Of a DNA stretch of 64,000 bases, positions 36,442 through 44,817 are shown piece after piece (within the stretch, counting starts at the first letter, position 1; every line of letters starts with the position of its first letter). Location: NCBI RefSeq assembly GCF_005925325.1, contig NZ_SRMP01000002.1, positions 124,001 through 188,000 on the forward strand, written 5' to 3'. Made by a program: the position numbers and the translations under genes. This DNA comes from Pedobacter helvus (lineage in GTDB: Bacteria; Bacteroidota; Bacteroidia; Sphingobacteriales; Sphingobacteriaceae). Under the pieces are notes generated by a model. It was not told the DNA's origin. It saw only the letters and a program-made list of their open reading frames with translations, and searched no databases.

Positions 36442-38541
36442 ATGGGTTTAATGACTTTCATGCGTACCAAAATGGGCTATTTCTTGGTAGGAGGTATCGC
36501 AGTAGTATTGGCGTTATTTGTTTTAGAACCACTATTGCAACAAGGTTCAGCAATATTTGGTGCGAGTGCAAGAACTGAAGTAGGTTCTATTGATGGTGAA
36601 GCCATTAAGTACGATGAATTTAATGCTAAAGTAGAGCAAACTTCTGCTCAGTTTAAGCAACAATACGGTGGTGTAATGAACCCACAAATGCAAGCAATGG
36701 CGGTAGATCAAGCTTGGCAGTCAGAAATTGCTAACGTAGTTTTGGGTAAAGAATTTGAACGTGTTGGTTTAACTGTATCTGCAGATGAGCTTTTTGATCT
36801 AATTCAAGGTAAAAACCCAAGCCCGCTAATTACTCAGTATTTTGGCAACCCTCAAACTGGTGAGTTCGATAGAACTGCAGTAATCACTTCTTTAAAATCA
36901 AGAAACCAAAATCCTCAATTGGCTCAGCAATGGTTGATGTTGGAGAACGAAATCGAAAAACAAGCTTTACAACAAAAATATACGAAGTTAATCAGTAACT
37001 CTGTTTACGTTTCAAGCCTAGAAGCTAACGATGAATATGTAAACCGTAACAAACTGGTAAACTTCAAGTATGTAAACCTAGATTACAGTTCTATCTTAGA
37101 TGCTAACGTTAAACTAACGGATGCAGACTACAAAGAGTATTACGAAGAAAACAAAAAACGTTTCGACAATCCTCAAGAGACTAGAGATTTGCAATATGTA
37201 TCTTTCAGTATCCAGCCAACTGCGGCTGATAGCGCATTGGTAAAATCTCAAGTAGAGAAATTAGCAGCAGATTTCAAAACTACGCCAAACGATTCATTGT
37301 TTGCAGCTAACAATTCAGATGTTAAAGTTCCTTATACTTACCTTTCTAAAGGTAAATTAGATCCGGCAGTAGATTCTGTGATCTTTAACTATTCAGTTGG
37401 AAGTTTCTACGGGCCTAAATTCTCTGGTAACTCTTATAAATTAGTTAAAGTGGTAGATAGCCGTTTCTCACCAGACTCGGTAAAAGCTAGCCATATCTTA
37501 ATCAATCCAGCACAAGTTGGTGGCGATGAGAAAGCAGTTAAGTTAGCAGATTCGTTAAAAGCATTAGCGCAAGGTGGAAGTAACTTTGCTGAGTTAGCTA
37601 AAAAATACAGCGTTGATGGATCTAAAGACCAAGGTGGCGATCTAGGTACCTTCGCACGTGGTGCAATGGTTCCTGAGTTTGAGAATGCAGCTTTTGATGG
37701 CCGTACTGGTGACATTAAAGTGGTAAAATCTCAATTCGGTGTTCACGTTATCAAAATCGAAAAACAAGTAGGTTCTTCTAAAGTAGTGAAGTTAGCTTAC
37801 ATCGAAAAAACTTTAGCGCCTAGTCAAAAAACAAGAGACGTAGCTTATAAAAAAGCAAACGCTTTCTTAGCCGAAGTTAAATCTGACAACTTTAGTGCTT
37901 TAGCTCAAAAACAAGGTTATACAGTTGGTTTAGCTGATAGAATTACAGCAACTCAAGGTTATGCTCCAGGTTTGGATAACCCACGTCAGTTAATTAGAGA
38001 TGCTTACGAAGCAGATAAAGGCGAAGTTTTAGGTCAAGTTTACAATATGGATAATGCTTATGTAGTTGCTCAGGTAACTAGCATCAAACCTAAAGGTCAG
38101 CTTTCGTTAGAAGATGTGAAGAAACAAATCCAACCTCAGGTACTAAATGCGAAGAAAGCTAAAATGTTAACTGAGAAATTTGATAAAGCGTTATCAGGTG
38201 CTTCAAGCATTGATGCTGTAGCTTCAAAAGTTGGTAAAACTGCAGTGCCAGTTCAAAACATGGTGTTTGCTAATCCAATCATTCCAGGTTTATCTCAAGA
38301 AAATAAAGTGATAGGTACTGTATTTGGTTCTCAAGTAGGCAAATTATCTAAAGCTATTACTGGCGAAAGAGGTGTATATGTTTTCGTGGTAGATGGATTT
38401 ACAAATCCAGCTCCTTTGGCAAATACATTTAAGCAAAAAGAAAGTATGCTAATGAACATTAGCCAACGTGCTTTGGGTAGTGCTTTCCAAGCGCTGCAAG
38501 AGAAAAGCGATATAAAAGACAATAGAGTGAAATTCTATTAA
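36442..38541 (+). CDS. ppiD: PpiD-like peptidylprolyl isomerase, membrane anchored
   Basis: The 699-residue protein begins MGLMTFMRTKMGYFLVGGIA, with one N-terminal membrane span as in PpiD. A SurA-like N-domain follows (VGSIDGEAIKYDEFNAKVEQ). A parvulin rotamase domain lies near residues 345-440: SVKASHILINPA, DQGGDLGTFARGAMVPEFENA and FGVHVIKI. A second, degenerate region follows before the C-terminus. It is a periplasmic folding factor for outer-membrane proteins. It comes 130 bp after lptC, and a strong terminator follows its stop. Confidence 0.9.
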   Translation: MGLMTFMRTKMGYFLVGGIAVVLALFVLEPLLQQGSAIFGASARTEVGSIDGEAIKYDEFNAKVEQTSAQFKQQYGGVMNPQMQAMAVDQAWQSEIANVVLGKEFERVGLTVSADELFDLIQGKNPSPLITQYFGNPQTGEFDRTAVITSLKSRNQNPQLAQQWLMLENEIEKQALQQKYTKLISNSVYVSSLEANDEYVNRNKLVNFKYVNLDYSSILDANVKLTDADYKEYYEENKKRFDNPQETRDLQYVSFSIQPTAADSALVKSQVEKLAADFKTTPNDSLFAANNSDVKVPYTYLSKGKLDPAVDSVIFNYSVGSFYGPKFSGNSYKLVKVVDSRFSPDSVKASHILINPAQVGGDEKAVKLADSLKALAQGGSNFAELAKKYSVDGSKDQGGDLGTFARGAMVPEFENAAFDGRTGDIKVVKSQFGVHVIKIEKQVGSSKVVKLAYIEKTLAPSQKTRDVAYKKANAFLAEVKSDNFSALAQKQGYTVGLADRITATQGYAPGLDNPRQLIRDAYEADKGEVLGQVYNMDNAYVVAQVTSIKPKGQLSLEDVKKQIQPQVLNAKKAKMLTEKFDKALSGASSIDAVASKVGKTAVPVQNMVFANPIIPGLSQENKVIGTVFGSQVGKLSKAITGERGVYVFVVDGFTNPAPLANTFKQKESMLMNISQRALGSAFQALQEKSDIKDNRVKFY

Positions 38542-38561
38542 TCTTATTTACTTAATTTTGT

Positions 38562-38593
38562 AACCGTCACAGCTTTAGTTGTGACGGTTTTTT
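38562..38593 (+). terminator. Rho-independent terminator of the ppiD gene
   Basis: AACCGTCACA (38562-38571) pairs perfectly with TGTGACGGTT (38580-38589) around an 8-nt loop. A T-run (to 38593) follows. It argues against the in-frame upstream extension of the next gene, which would start inside it. Confidence 0.93.
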
Positions 38594-38610
38594 TGTTTAA
38601 TAGGTTTTTG

Positions 38611-38651
38611 AGCTTTTTGCTTTTCAACCTTTTACTTTACACTTTTGATTT
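38611..38651. repeat. ACTTTTT-type pyrimidine tract before DUF2480 gene
   Basis: Plus-strand words CTTTTTGCTTTTCAACCTTT and TACTTTACACTTTTGATTT lie between the ppiD terminator and the ATG at 38659. They match the tracts at 32332 and 35754 in composition and period. Confidence 0.5.
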
Positions 38652-38658
38652 CAATAAA

Positions 38659-39174
38659 ATGGATATTCAAGAAAACATCGTAAATAAAGTTGCTGCAAGC
38701 GGATTGATCACCTTTAATCTAGAAGATTATCTAGAAAAGGGCGAACGTGTGCTGTATGATATAAAAGACAATCTATTTCACGGATTAATGCTTAGAGAAA
38801 AAGATTTTCGTGAGTTTGTAAAAGGACATGATTGGCAACAGTATGAAGGAAAGAATGTGGCGATTACATGCACTGCCGACGCTATTGTACCTACTTGGGC
38901 GTATATGCTATTGGCAAATAAGATGAAGCCTTACGCCAACGAGGTTGTATTTGGTGATTTGGATTTGTTGGATACCATATTGTTCTCTAAGGCACTGGCA
39001 AAAGTAAATTTGGACGATTATGCCAGTCAAAGAGTTGTGATTAAAGGCTGTGCAAATCCTCAAATTCCAGTTTCTGCATATGTTGAAATTACCGCGTTGC
39101 TTACCCCAGTGGTTAAGAGTATTATGTATGGAGAGCCTTGTTCTACAGTGCCAATTTACAAACGCAAGGATTAA
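38659..39174 (+). CDS. DUF2480 family protein
   Basis: The 171-residue protein from MDIQENIVNKVAASGLITFN matches the Bacteroidota DUF2480 family: LEDYLEKGERVLYDIKDNLF, LREKDFREFVKGHDWQQYEG, VAITCTADAIVPTWAYMLL, VVIKGCANPQIPVSAYVEIT and MYGEPCSTVPIYKR. It has three conserved-looking Cys residues. The shape is like a small cytosolic protein often placed near iron-sulfur genes, but no role is established. The chosen ATG avoids reading through the ppiD terminator. Confidence 0.88.
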   Translation: MDIQENIVNKVAASGLITFNLEDYLEKGERVLYDIKDNLFHGLMLREKDFREFVKGHDWQQYEGKNVAITCTADAIVPTWAYMLLANKMKPYANEVVFGDLDLLDTILFSKALAKVNLDDYASQRVVIKGCANPQIPVSAYVEITALLTPVVKSIMYGEPCSTVPIYKRKD

Positions 39175-39288
39175 TTAGCTAAACGACAATCTTTGTATTG
39201 GCCAAATAGGATTATATTAGCTTCAAGTGATCCAAGCAGCTAAAAACTATTCATGAAATTTTGGATTACTTTTTGTTTTAATAACCGC

Positions 39289-40062
39289 ATGAGAAAATTG
39301 TCGTTGATATTAGCCTTGGTCGTAGTGGGTAGTTTTGGGTTTGCTCAAGAACTTCCTGTAAAAAAAGAAGCTGCGTTTAAAGAAGGAGAGGTTTTAAGCT
39401 ACAAATTGAAATATGGTTTTATTACAGCCGCAGAAGCAACTATAAAAGTAGAGGCTTCTGATATGAAATTTGATGGTAAGCCAACTTACAAATTAGTAGT
39501 AGATGCTCGTACATCAGGTACTTTCGACGTATTTTATAAGATTAGAGATCACTATGATTCATATATAGATAAAACCGAATTAACACCCTACTTTTATCAA
39601 GAAGATGTAAGAGAGGCTAAATACCGTAGGCAAGATAAAGCACGTTTTTATCAAGATACGAAAAAGGTTGTGGCGAATAAAGGAACCTTTATGGCGCCAA
39701 CTACACAAACTTTTGATTTGGTTTCTGCCTATTATTTCGCTCGAAGTTTAGATATGTCGAAGATTAAACTTAATGACACCTTTAAGCTAAACTATTTCTT
39801 GAGTGATGAAATTTCCGCGTTGGAAATCCAATATGTTGGGAAAGAAAAGATTAAAACTAAGTTGGGCGAAATTAATTGTCTCAAATTTAGTCCGTCTATT
39901 AAACCTGGACGTATTTTTAAAAAGGATAGTAAGTTGTACCTTTGGATCACCGATGATGGTAACCGAGTTCCTGTAAAAGCCCAAGTAGAAATTTTAGTTG
40001 GCTCGGTAACCTTGGAGATAAAATCAGCAGATGGTTTAAAATATCCAATTGGTAAAGGTTAA
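39289..40062 (+). CDS. DUF3108 periplasmic or outer-membrane-associated protein
   Basis: I favour the ATG at 39289 (MRKLSLILALVVVGSFGFAQ), which gives a clean signal peptide; the ATG at 39253 adds twelve residues. The 257-residue product shows the DUF3108 pattern: FKEGEVLSYKLKYGFITAAE, DVFYKIRDHYDSYIDK, YFYQEDVREAKYRR, KTKLGEINCLKFSP and LYLWITDDGNRVPVKAQVEI, a lipocalin-like beta-barrel fold. The function is unknown; proteins of this type may carry hydrophobic ligands in the envelope. It lies between the DUF2480 and DUF3109 genes on the same strand. Confidence 0.85.
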   Translation: MRKLSLILALVVVGSFGFAQELPVKKEAAFKEGEVLSYKLKYGFITAAEATIKVEASDMKFDGKPTYKLVVDARTSGTFDVFYKIRDHYDSYIDKTELTPYFYQEDVREAKYRRQDKARFYQDTKKVVANKGTFMAPTTQTFDLVSAYYFARSLDMSKIKLNDTFKLNYFLSDEISALEIQYVGKEKIKTKLGEINCLKFSPSIKPGRIFKKDSKLYLWITDDGNRVPVKAQVEILVGSVTLEIKSADGLKYPIGKG

Positions 40063-40167
40063 TCGGTTAACTGTTTTAATCGTCTAACTGTAGAATAAAA
40101 ATGCTGTTAGTTAAAGGTTTGTAAAAAACAATTAATCATTACACAGTTTAAACAATTAATCAAAATA

Positions 40168-40734
40168 ATGATAGAAGTTCAAAGTACCTTATTGCATGAA
40201 GATCTGATTAACGAAGATTTTGTATGTAATTTAAGTAAGTGTAAAGGGATTTGTTGTGTGGAAGGAGACTCAGGTGCGCCTCTTGAACAATCTGAAAAAG
40301 GAATTCTAGAAGAGATATACCCAAAAATTAAGCACTTGTTAGCTCCAAAAGGTATTGCTGCAATTGAGGAGTACGGTACTTCTGTGGTAGATGTAGATGG
40401 TGATTTAACCACACCTTGTGTAGACGGTAACAAAGAATGCGCTTATGTAACCTTCGAAAATGGCATTACAAAATGTGCCATCGAAAAAGCATACGAAGAA
40501 GGAATTGTGGACTGGAAGAAGCCTATCTCATGCCATTTATATCCAATTCGTATTACCCAATATCCAGAATTTGAAGTATTAAATTACGATAGATGGCATA
40601 TCTGCAAAGATGCCTGTTCTTTTGGTAGAGAGCTTAAAGTTCCAGTATATAAGTTTCTAAAGGATCCCTTGATTAGAAAGTATGGCTCAGAGTGGTATGC
40701 TGAGCTAGAAGAAAATATTGCTGCTAATTCTTAA
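40168..40734 (+). CDS. DUF3109 family Cys-rich protein
   Basis: The 188-residue protein has an N-terminal CNLSKCKGICC cluster, CVDGNKECAYVT, KCAIEKA, ISCHLYPIRI and HICKDACSFG. The nine-plus Cys in fixed spacing match DUF3109, a relative of the YkgJ-type zinc or iron-sulfur proteins. There is no signal peptide, so the Cys are probably metal ligands in the cytosol. The biochemical role is not known. It is followed by the rfb operon, with its own -7 element, so linkage to rhamnose synthesis is not implied. Confidence 0.88.
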   Translation: MIEVQSTLLHEDLINEDFVCNLSKCKGICCVEGDSGAPLEQSEKGILEEIYPKIKHLLAPKGIAAIEEYGTSVVDVDGDLTTPCVDGNKECAYVTFENGITKCAIEKAYEEGIVDWKKPISCHLYPIRITQYPEFEVLNYDRWHICKDACSFGRELKVPVYKFLKDPLIRKYGSEWYAELEENIAANS

Positions 40735-40784
40735 ATTTTTTATCAATAATAATCAAAAGCATCTATTTAATAGATAGTTTCTTA

Positions 40785-40792
40785 TATTTTTG
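40785..40792 (+). promoter_or_regulatory. -7 element for the rfbBDA operon
   Basis: TATTTTTG matches TAnnTTTG fully and lies 23 bp before the rfbB start. A short palindrome ATCTAT/ATAGAT (40761-40775) sits in the -35 region and could be an operator. Confidence 0.5.
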
Positions 40793-40815
40793 TCACAAAC
40801 ATCATAGATATTACT

Positions 40816-41868
40816 TTGAAAAAAATATTAATAACAGGAGGTGCAGGGTTTATTGGTTCGCACGTAGTCCGTAGATTTGTAAATAACTATCCAGATTATC
40901 AAATAGTAAATCTCGATAAATTAACTTACGCCGGTAATCTAGCTAATTTGAAAGATATCGAAGACAAGCCAAATTATAGCTTTGTTAAAATAGATATCAC
41001 AGATGCTACAGCTATCAACGAGTTGTTTAAAGAAGGCGACTTTGATGCAGTAATCCATTTAGCTGCCGAAAGTCATGTAGATCGTTCTATAACTGATCCT
41101 ACTGCGTTTGTAATGACAAATGTTATCGGGACGGTAAATCTTTTAAATGCCGTTAGAGAATATTGGAAAGGCGATTACGATAAAAAGAGATTTTACCACG
41201 TAAGTACTGATGAAGTTTATGGCGCATTGGGTGAAACCGGAATGTTTACAGAGACTACTGCTTATGATCCGCATAGCCCTTATTCAGCTTCTAAAGCAAG
41301 TTCAGATCACTTTGTAAGAGCTTATCATGATACTTACGGTTTAGATTGTGTGATTTCTAACTGTTCTAATAATTATGGATCACACCACTTTCCTGAAAAG
41401 TTAATTCCTTTAGCGATCAATAACATCAAAAATAATAAGCCTGTGCCTGTTTATGGTAAAGGTGAAAATGTGAGAGATTGGCTTTGGGTAGAAGATCACG
41501 CAAGGGCAATTGATGTGATTTTCCATCAGGCTAAAACAGGTGAGACCTATAATATTGGTGGCCATAACGAGTGGAAGAATATTGATTTAATTCACTTGCT
41601 ATGTAAAATCATGGATCAGAAATTAGGTCGCGAAGAAGGAGAATCAGCGAAGTTGATCACTTTCGTTACCGATAGAGCTGGCCACGATTTACGCTACGCC
41701 ATCGACTCAACTAAGCTTCAAGAAAAGTTGAATTGGGTGCCAAGCTTACAATTTGAAGAAGGTTTAGAAAAAACGGTAGAATGGTATTTGACCAACGAAG
41801 AGTGGTTAAGTAACGTAACTTCAGGTAACTACCAATCATATTACGAAAAGCAATACAATCACAAATAG
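40816..41868 (+). CDS. rfbB: dTDP-glucose 4,6-dehydratase (TTG start)
   Basis: The 350-residue protein has the NAD-binding loop TGGAGFIGSHV, HLAAESHVDRSI, the catalytic VSTDEVYGALG and the YSASKASSD Tyr-x3-Lys pair, all standard for RfbB. It makes dTDP-4-keto-6-deoxyglucose, the second step of dTDP-L-rhamnose synthesis. The reading frame opens with TTG right before the conserved KKILITGGAG, and no in-frame ATG sits nearby, so TTG is the likely start. Its stop abuts the rfbD ATG with no gap. Confidence 0.95.
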   Translation: MKKILITGGAGFIGSHVVRRFVNNYPDYQIVNLDKLTYAGNLANLKDIEDKPNYSFVKIDITDATAINELFKEGDFDAVIHLAAESHVDRSITDPTAFVMTNVIGTVNLLNAVREYWKGDYDKKRFYHVSTDEVYGALGETGMFTETTAYDPHSPYSASKASSDHFVRAYHDTYGLDCVISNCSNNYGSHHFPEKLIPLAINNIKNNKPVPVYGKGENVRDWLWVEDHARAIDVIFHQAKTGETYNIGGHNEWKNIDLIHLLCKIMDQKLGREEGESAKLITFVTDRAGHDLRYAIDSTKLQEKLNWVPSLQFEEGLEKTVEWYLTNEEWLSNVTSGNYQSYYEKQYNHK

Positions 41869-42738
41869 ATGGCTAAAGTACTGGTAATAGGTGCTGGCGG
41901 TCAGTTGGGTCAGTGTATTAAAAAAATCGTAGCTAAGCGAAGCGTTTTAGACGTTGCATTTCCAGAAGAAGGCGCAGCGAATATTCTTAATGTAGAAGAT
42001 CTTTCTGCGCTTTTTAATCAAGAAAAACCTGCCTACGTAATTAATTGTGCTGCTTATACTGCGGTAGATAAAGCAGAAGATGAAGCCGACATTGCAAAGG
42101 CGGTAAACGAAACTGGTGCGAGAAATTTGGCGCAATTATGTAAGCAACATCAAGCTACGCTAGTCCATATCTCTACTGATTTCGTATTCGAAGGCAATGA
42201 CATCAAGTTGTTAAAAGAAGACGATGTTGCGAAGCCAATTAGCGTTTACGGAGCAACAAAGTTAGATGGCGAACTCGCTATCATCGAAGAGCTTGATCAG
42301 CACATTATTCTTCGTACAAGCTGGTTGTATTCGGAATTCGCTAATAACTTTGTGAAAACAATGTTAAAATTGGGTGCTGATCGCGACGAATTAAATATCA
42401 TCGCAGATCAAGTAGGTACGCCAACATATGCTATCGATTTAGCAAACACGATTTTCGATATCATTCAAAATCCTGAAAAAAAATATGGTGTTTACCATTT
42501 CAGTAACGAAGGGGTAACCTCTTGGTTCGATTTTGCAAAAGCAATTTTCGATTTAAGTGGTACGCAAGTTCGGGTAAATCCTATTCCTACAAGTGCTTAT
42601 CCAACCAAAGCCACACGCCCACACTTCTCTGTGATGGATAAGACAAAAATTAAGAAAGATTACAACATCATAGTACCCTATTGGAGAGATAGTTTGGCAA
42701 AGTGCATTGACGAGTTAAAGTTGATGACAAATGACTAA
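41869..42738 (+). CDS. rfbD: dTDP-4-dehydrorhamnose reductase
   Basis: The 289-residue protein has an N-terminal cofactor loop VIGAGGQLGQCI, NCAAYTAVDKAEDE, STDFVFEG, YGATKLDGE with the Tyr-x3-Lys pair, and RTSWLYSEF, as in RfbD. It reduces dTDP-4-keto-L-rhamnose with NAD(P)H in the last step of dTDP-L-rhamnose synthesis. It begins directly at the end of rfbB and is 28 bp before rfbA. The substrate-producing epimerase rfbC is not visible in the window. Confidence 0.93.
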   Translation: MAKVLVIGAGGQLGQCIKKIVAKRSVLDVAFPEEGAANILNVEDLSALFNQEKPAYVINCAAYTAVDKAEDEADIAKAVNETGARNLAQLCKQHQATLVHISTDFVFEGNDIKLLKEDDVAKPISVYGATKLDGELAIIEELDQHIILRTSWLYSEFANNFVKTMLKLGADRDELNIIADQVGTPTYAIDLANTIFDIIQNPEKKYGVYHFSNEGVTSWFDFAKAIFDLSGTQVRVNPIPTSAYPTKATRPHFSVMDKTKIKKDYNIIVPYWRDSLAKCIDELKLMTND

Positions 42739-42766
42739 TTCATCCAATGAACTAATCAACTAAATT

Positions 42767-43627
42767 ATGAAAGGAATAATATTAGCAGGCGGAAGCGGCA
42801 CCAGGTTACATCCATTAACATTGGCTACAAGCAAGCAGATGATGCCTGTTTACGATAAGCCGATGATTTATTACCCATTATCGACTTTGATGTTAGCTGG
42901 AATTAATGAAATCTTGATCATTTCTACGCCTCATGATTTGCCAAACTTCGAGAAGTTGTTAGGTGATGGAAGTACATTAGGTTGTAAATTTAGTTACGCT
43001 GTGCAAGCAGAACCAAACGGTTTAGCACAGGCCTTTGTGATAGGCGAGGAGTTTATTGGAAAAGACAAAGTTGCTCTAGTTTTAGGAGATAATATTTTCT
43101 ACGGAGATGGGATGGCAAAGCTTCTTCAGCAAAGTGCCAACCCAGAAGGGGGAGTGGTGTTTGCTTATCAGGTTTCGGATCCAGAAAGATATGGCGTTGT
43201 GGAGTTCGACAAGGACAATAAAGCGATCTCTATAGAAGAGAAGCCTGCACAACCTAAATCTGATTATGCAGTACCAGGTCTGTATTTCTATGATAACGAT
43301 GTGGTAGAAATTGCTAAAAATGTGAAGCCGTCCCCTCGTGGCGAGTACGAAATTACCGATATAAATAAAGTTTATCTAGAAAGTGGCAGATTGAAAGTGG
43401 GTGTTTTAAGCCGTGGTACAGCTTGGTTAGATACTGGAACCTTTGCTTCATTAATGCAGGCTGGTCAGTTTGTTCAAATTATTGAAGAAAGACAAGGGTT
43501 GAAAATTGGATGTATCGAAGAGATTGCTTACCGAATGGGGTATATTTCTGCTGATCAGTTAAGAGAAATTGCAAAGCCGCTCGTGAAAAGTGGTTACGGA
43601 GAATATCTGTTAAAGATCATTAAGTAA
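42767..43627 (+). CDS. rfbA: Glucose-1-phosphate thymidylyltransferase
   Basis: The 286-residue protein starts [20 protein letters not shown], the nucleotidyltransferase loop. It carries [52 protein letters not shown] and [10 protein letters not shown], which are diagnostic of RfbA. It makes dTDP-glucose from dTTP and glucose-1-phosphate, the first step of the pathway. A word-like spacer precedes it, and an inverted repeat with a T-rich right side follows and may terminate the operon. Confidence 0.96.
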   Translation: MKGIILAGGSGTRLHPLTLATSKQMMPVYDKPMIYYPLSTLMLAGINEILIISTPHDLPNFEKLLGDGSTLGCKFSYAVQAEPNGLAQAFVIGEEFIGKDKVALVLGDNIFYGDGMAKLLQQSANPEGGVVFAYQVSDPERYGVVEFDKDNKAISIEEKPAQPKSDYAVPGLYFYDNDVVEIAKNVKPSPRGEYEITDINKVYLESGRLKVGVLSRGTAWLDTGTFASLMQAGQFVQIIEERQGLKIGCIEEIAYRMGYISADQLREIAKPLVKSGYGEYLLKIIK

Positions 43628-43654
43628 GCTTATTTAGCTCACATCAAATATTTT

Positions 43655-43733
43655 AAAGCTGTCATTTCGAGGTTGGAAATAAGGTTGCCAATGTTAATTA
43701 TTGGTGTTTTGTTTTCATTGAAACGACAGCTTT
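43655..43733. repeat. GTCATTTCGA-type inverted repeat between convergent genes
   Basis: AAAGCTGTCATTTC (43655-43668) faces GAAACGACAGCTTT (43720-43733), 14 bp with one mismatch. The TTTTC after the right arm and the convergent position (rfbA and the alpha/beta hydrolase) make terminator activity for rfbA possible. Confidence 0.65.
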
Positions 43734-43743
43734 TCTTGTGAAA

Positions 43744-44727
43744 CTACAAATTCCCGATCAGTGCTTTCAAAAATTCTTCGGGTTTTTCTAAGTGAGGAAT
43801 ATGTCCTAAACCTTCAAATTCTATCAATTTTGATCCTTGAATTTTAGCTGTGGTTGCTTTGCCTAAAACTTTGTATTGGCCGTATTTCTTTTGATCCTCT
43901 GCGCTCAATAAACCTTTGCCTACAATGGTTTTATCTTCTTTTCCGATCAATAATAAGGTAGGGACTTTAAGATTCGCAAATTCGTGTACTAGAGGTTGTT
44001 CGTAAATCATGGTGAAAGTTAAGGCTGCCACTTTTGCCCACCGGGGATAATCGGCGCTGAAAGTTACACCTCCAGCAATACGCACCAATTCATCGTACTC
44101 GGGTTTCCATTCTGTGAAATAAGAATTCTGATAATACTTCTTTACACTTTCTGCAGTGGTTTTAAGTTCGGTTTTATATTGTTGTTCGGTATTTACATAA
44201 GGAACAAAAGACCTGTAATCTTCCAATCCAATCGGGTTTTCTAATACCAGTTTTTCAGTTTTTTCTGGAAATAACAGTGCAAAACGAGTAGCTAACATTC
44301 CGCCCATCGAATGACCTAAAATAATAGATTTGTTAATCTTCAGGCTATCCAGAAGTTGACTGTTCCATCTCGCCATTTGATGGAAGCTGTAATGAATAAA
44401 AGCTTTGGATGATTTACCGAAACCAATTTGATCTGGTACAATTACACGATAACCGTTGGCTGTTAATGCTTTGATAACGTTAGTCCAGTAGTAACCACCA
44501 AAGTTTTTGCCATGAAATAGCATCACGGTTCTGCCATTAGCTTTAGCGCTTGGCGAAACATCCATGTAGGCCATTCTTAAATCTTTTCCTTCGGTTTGTA
44601 TTGAAAAATACTTCACCGGATAAGCATATTTTACCTGTTCTAAAGTGATAGATAAGGTGTCCGTTTTTTGTGCTAAAAGGTTGATACTGTAGATGAAAGT
44701 GAGGGCAAGTAAAAGTAATTTTTTCAT
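43744..44727 (-). CDS. Alpha/beta hydrolase, exported
   Basis: The 327-residue protein has a signal peptide (ending near LLAQKT), an oxyanion strand MLFHGKNFGGYYW and the nucleophile elbow ILGHSMGGML with the Ser. RVIVPDQIGFGKSSK is typical of the esterase/haloalkane-type fold, and the late LLIGKEDKTIVGKG and GLGHIPHLEKPEEF supply Asp and His. The substrate is unknown. It is convergent with rfbA and divergent from hutH, so it is a single-gene unit. Confidence 0.88.
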   Translation of the reverse strand: MKKLLLLALTFIYSINLLAQKTDTLSITLEQVKYAYPVKYFSIQTEGKDLRMAYMDVSPSAKANGRTVMLFHGKNFGGYYWTNVIKALTANGYRVIVPDQIGFGKSSKAFIHYSFHQMARWNSQLLDSLKINKSIILGHSMGGMLATRFALLFPEKTEKLVLENPIGLEDYRSFVPYVNTEQQYKTELKTTAESVKKYYQNSYFTEWKPEYDELVRIAGGVTFSADYPRWAKVAALTFTMIYEQPLVHEFANLKVPTLLLIGKEDKTIVGKGLLSAEDQKKYGQYKVLGKATTAKIQGSKLIEFEGLGHIPHLEKPEEFLKALIGNL

Positions 44728-44789
44728 GAGAAATCAAATAATTGTATAAACGCGATGGCAACAAATTAGTTTAAATTTATCATTATTTA

Positions 44790-44797
44790 TACTTTTG
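44790..44797 (+). promoter_or_regulatory. -7 element for hutH
   Basis: TACTTTTG matches TAnnTTTG fully, 20 bp before the hutH ATG. No strong -33 box is evident. Confidence 0.5.
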
Positions 44798-44817
44798 GGC
44801 GACCAAATGGATTTGAT

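Noticed and set aside
38581..38658. Upstream extension of the DUF2480 protein
   Set aside because: It would begin inside the ppiD terminator and translate a pyrimidine tract; the family starts at the ATG at 38659.
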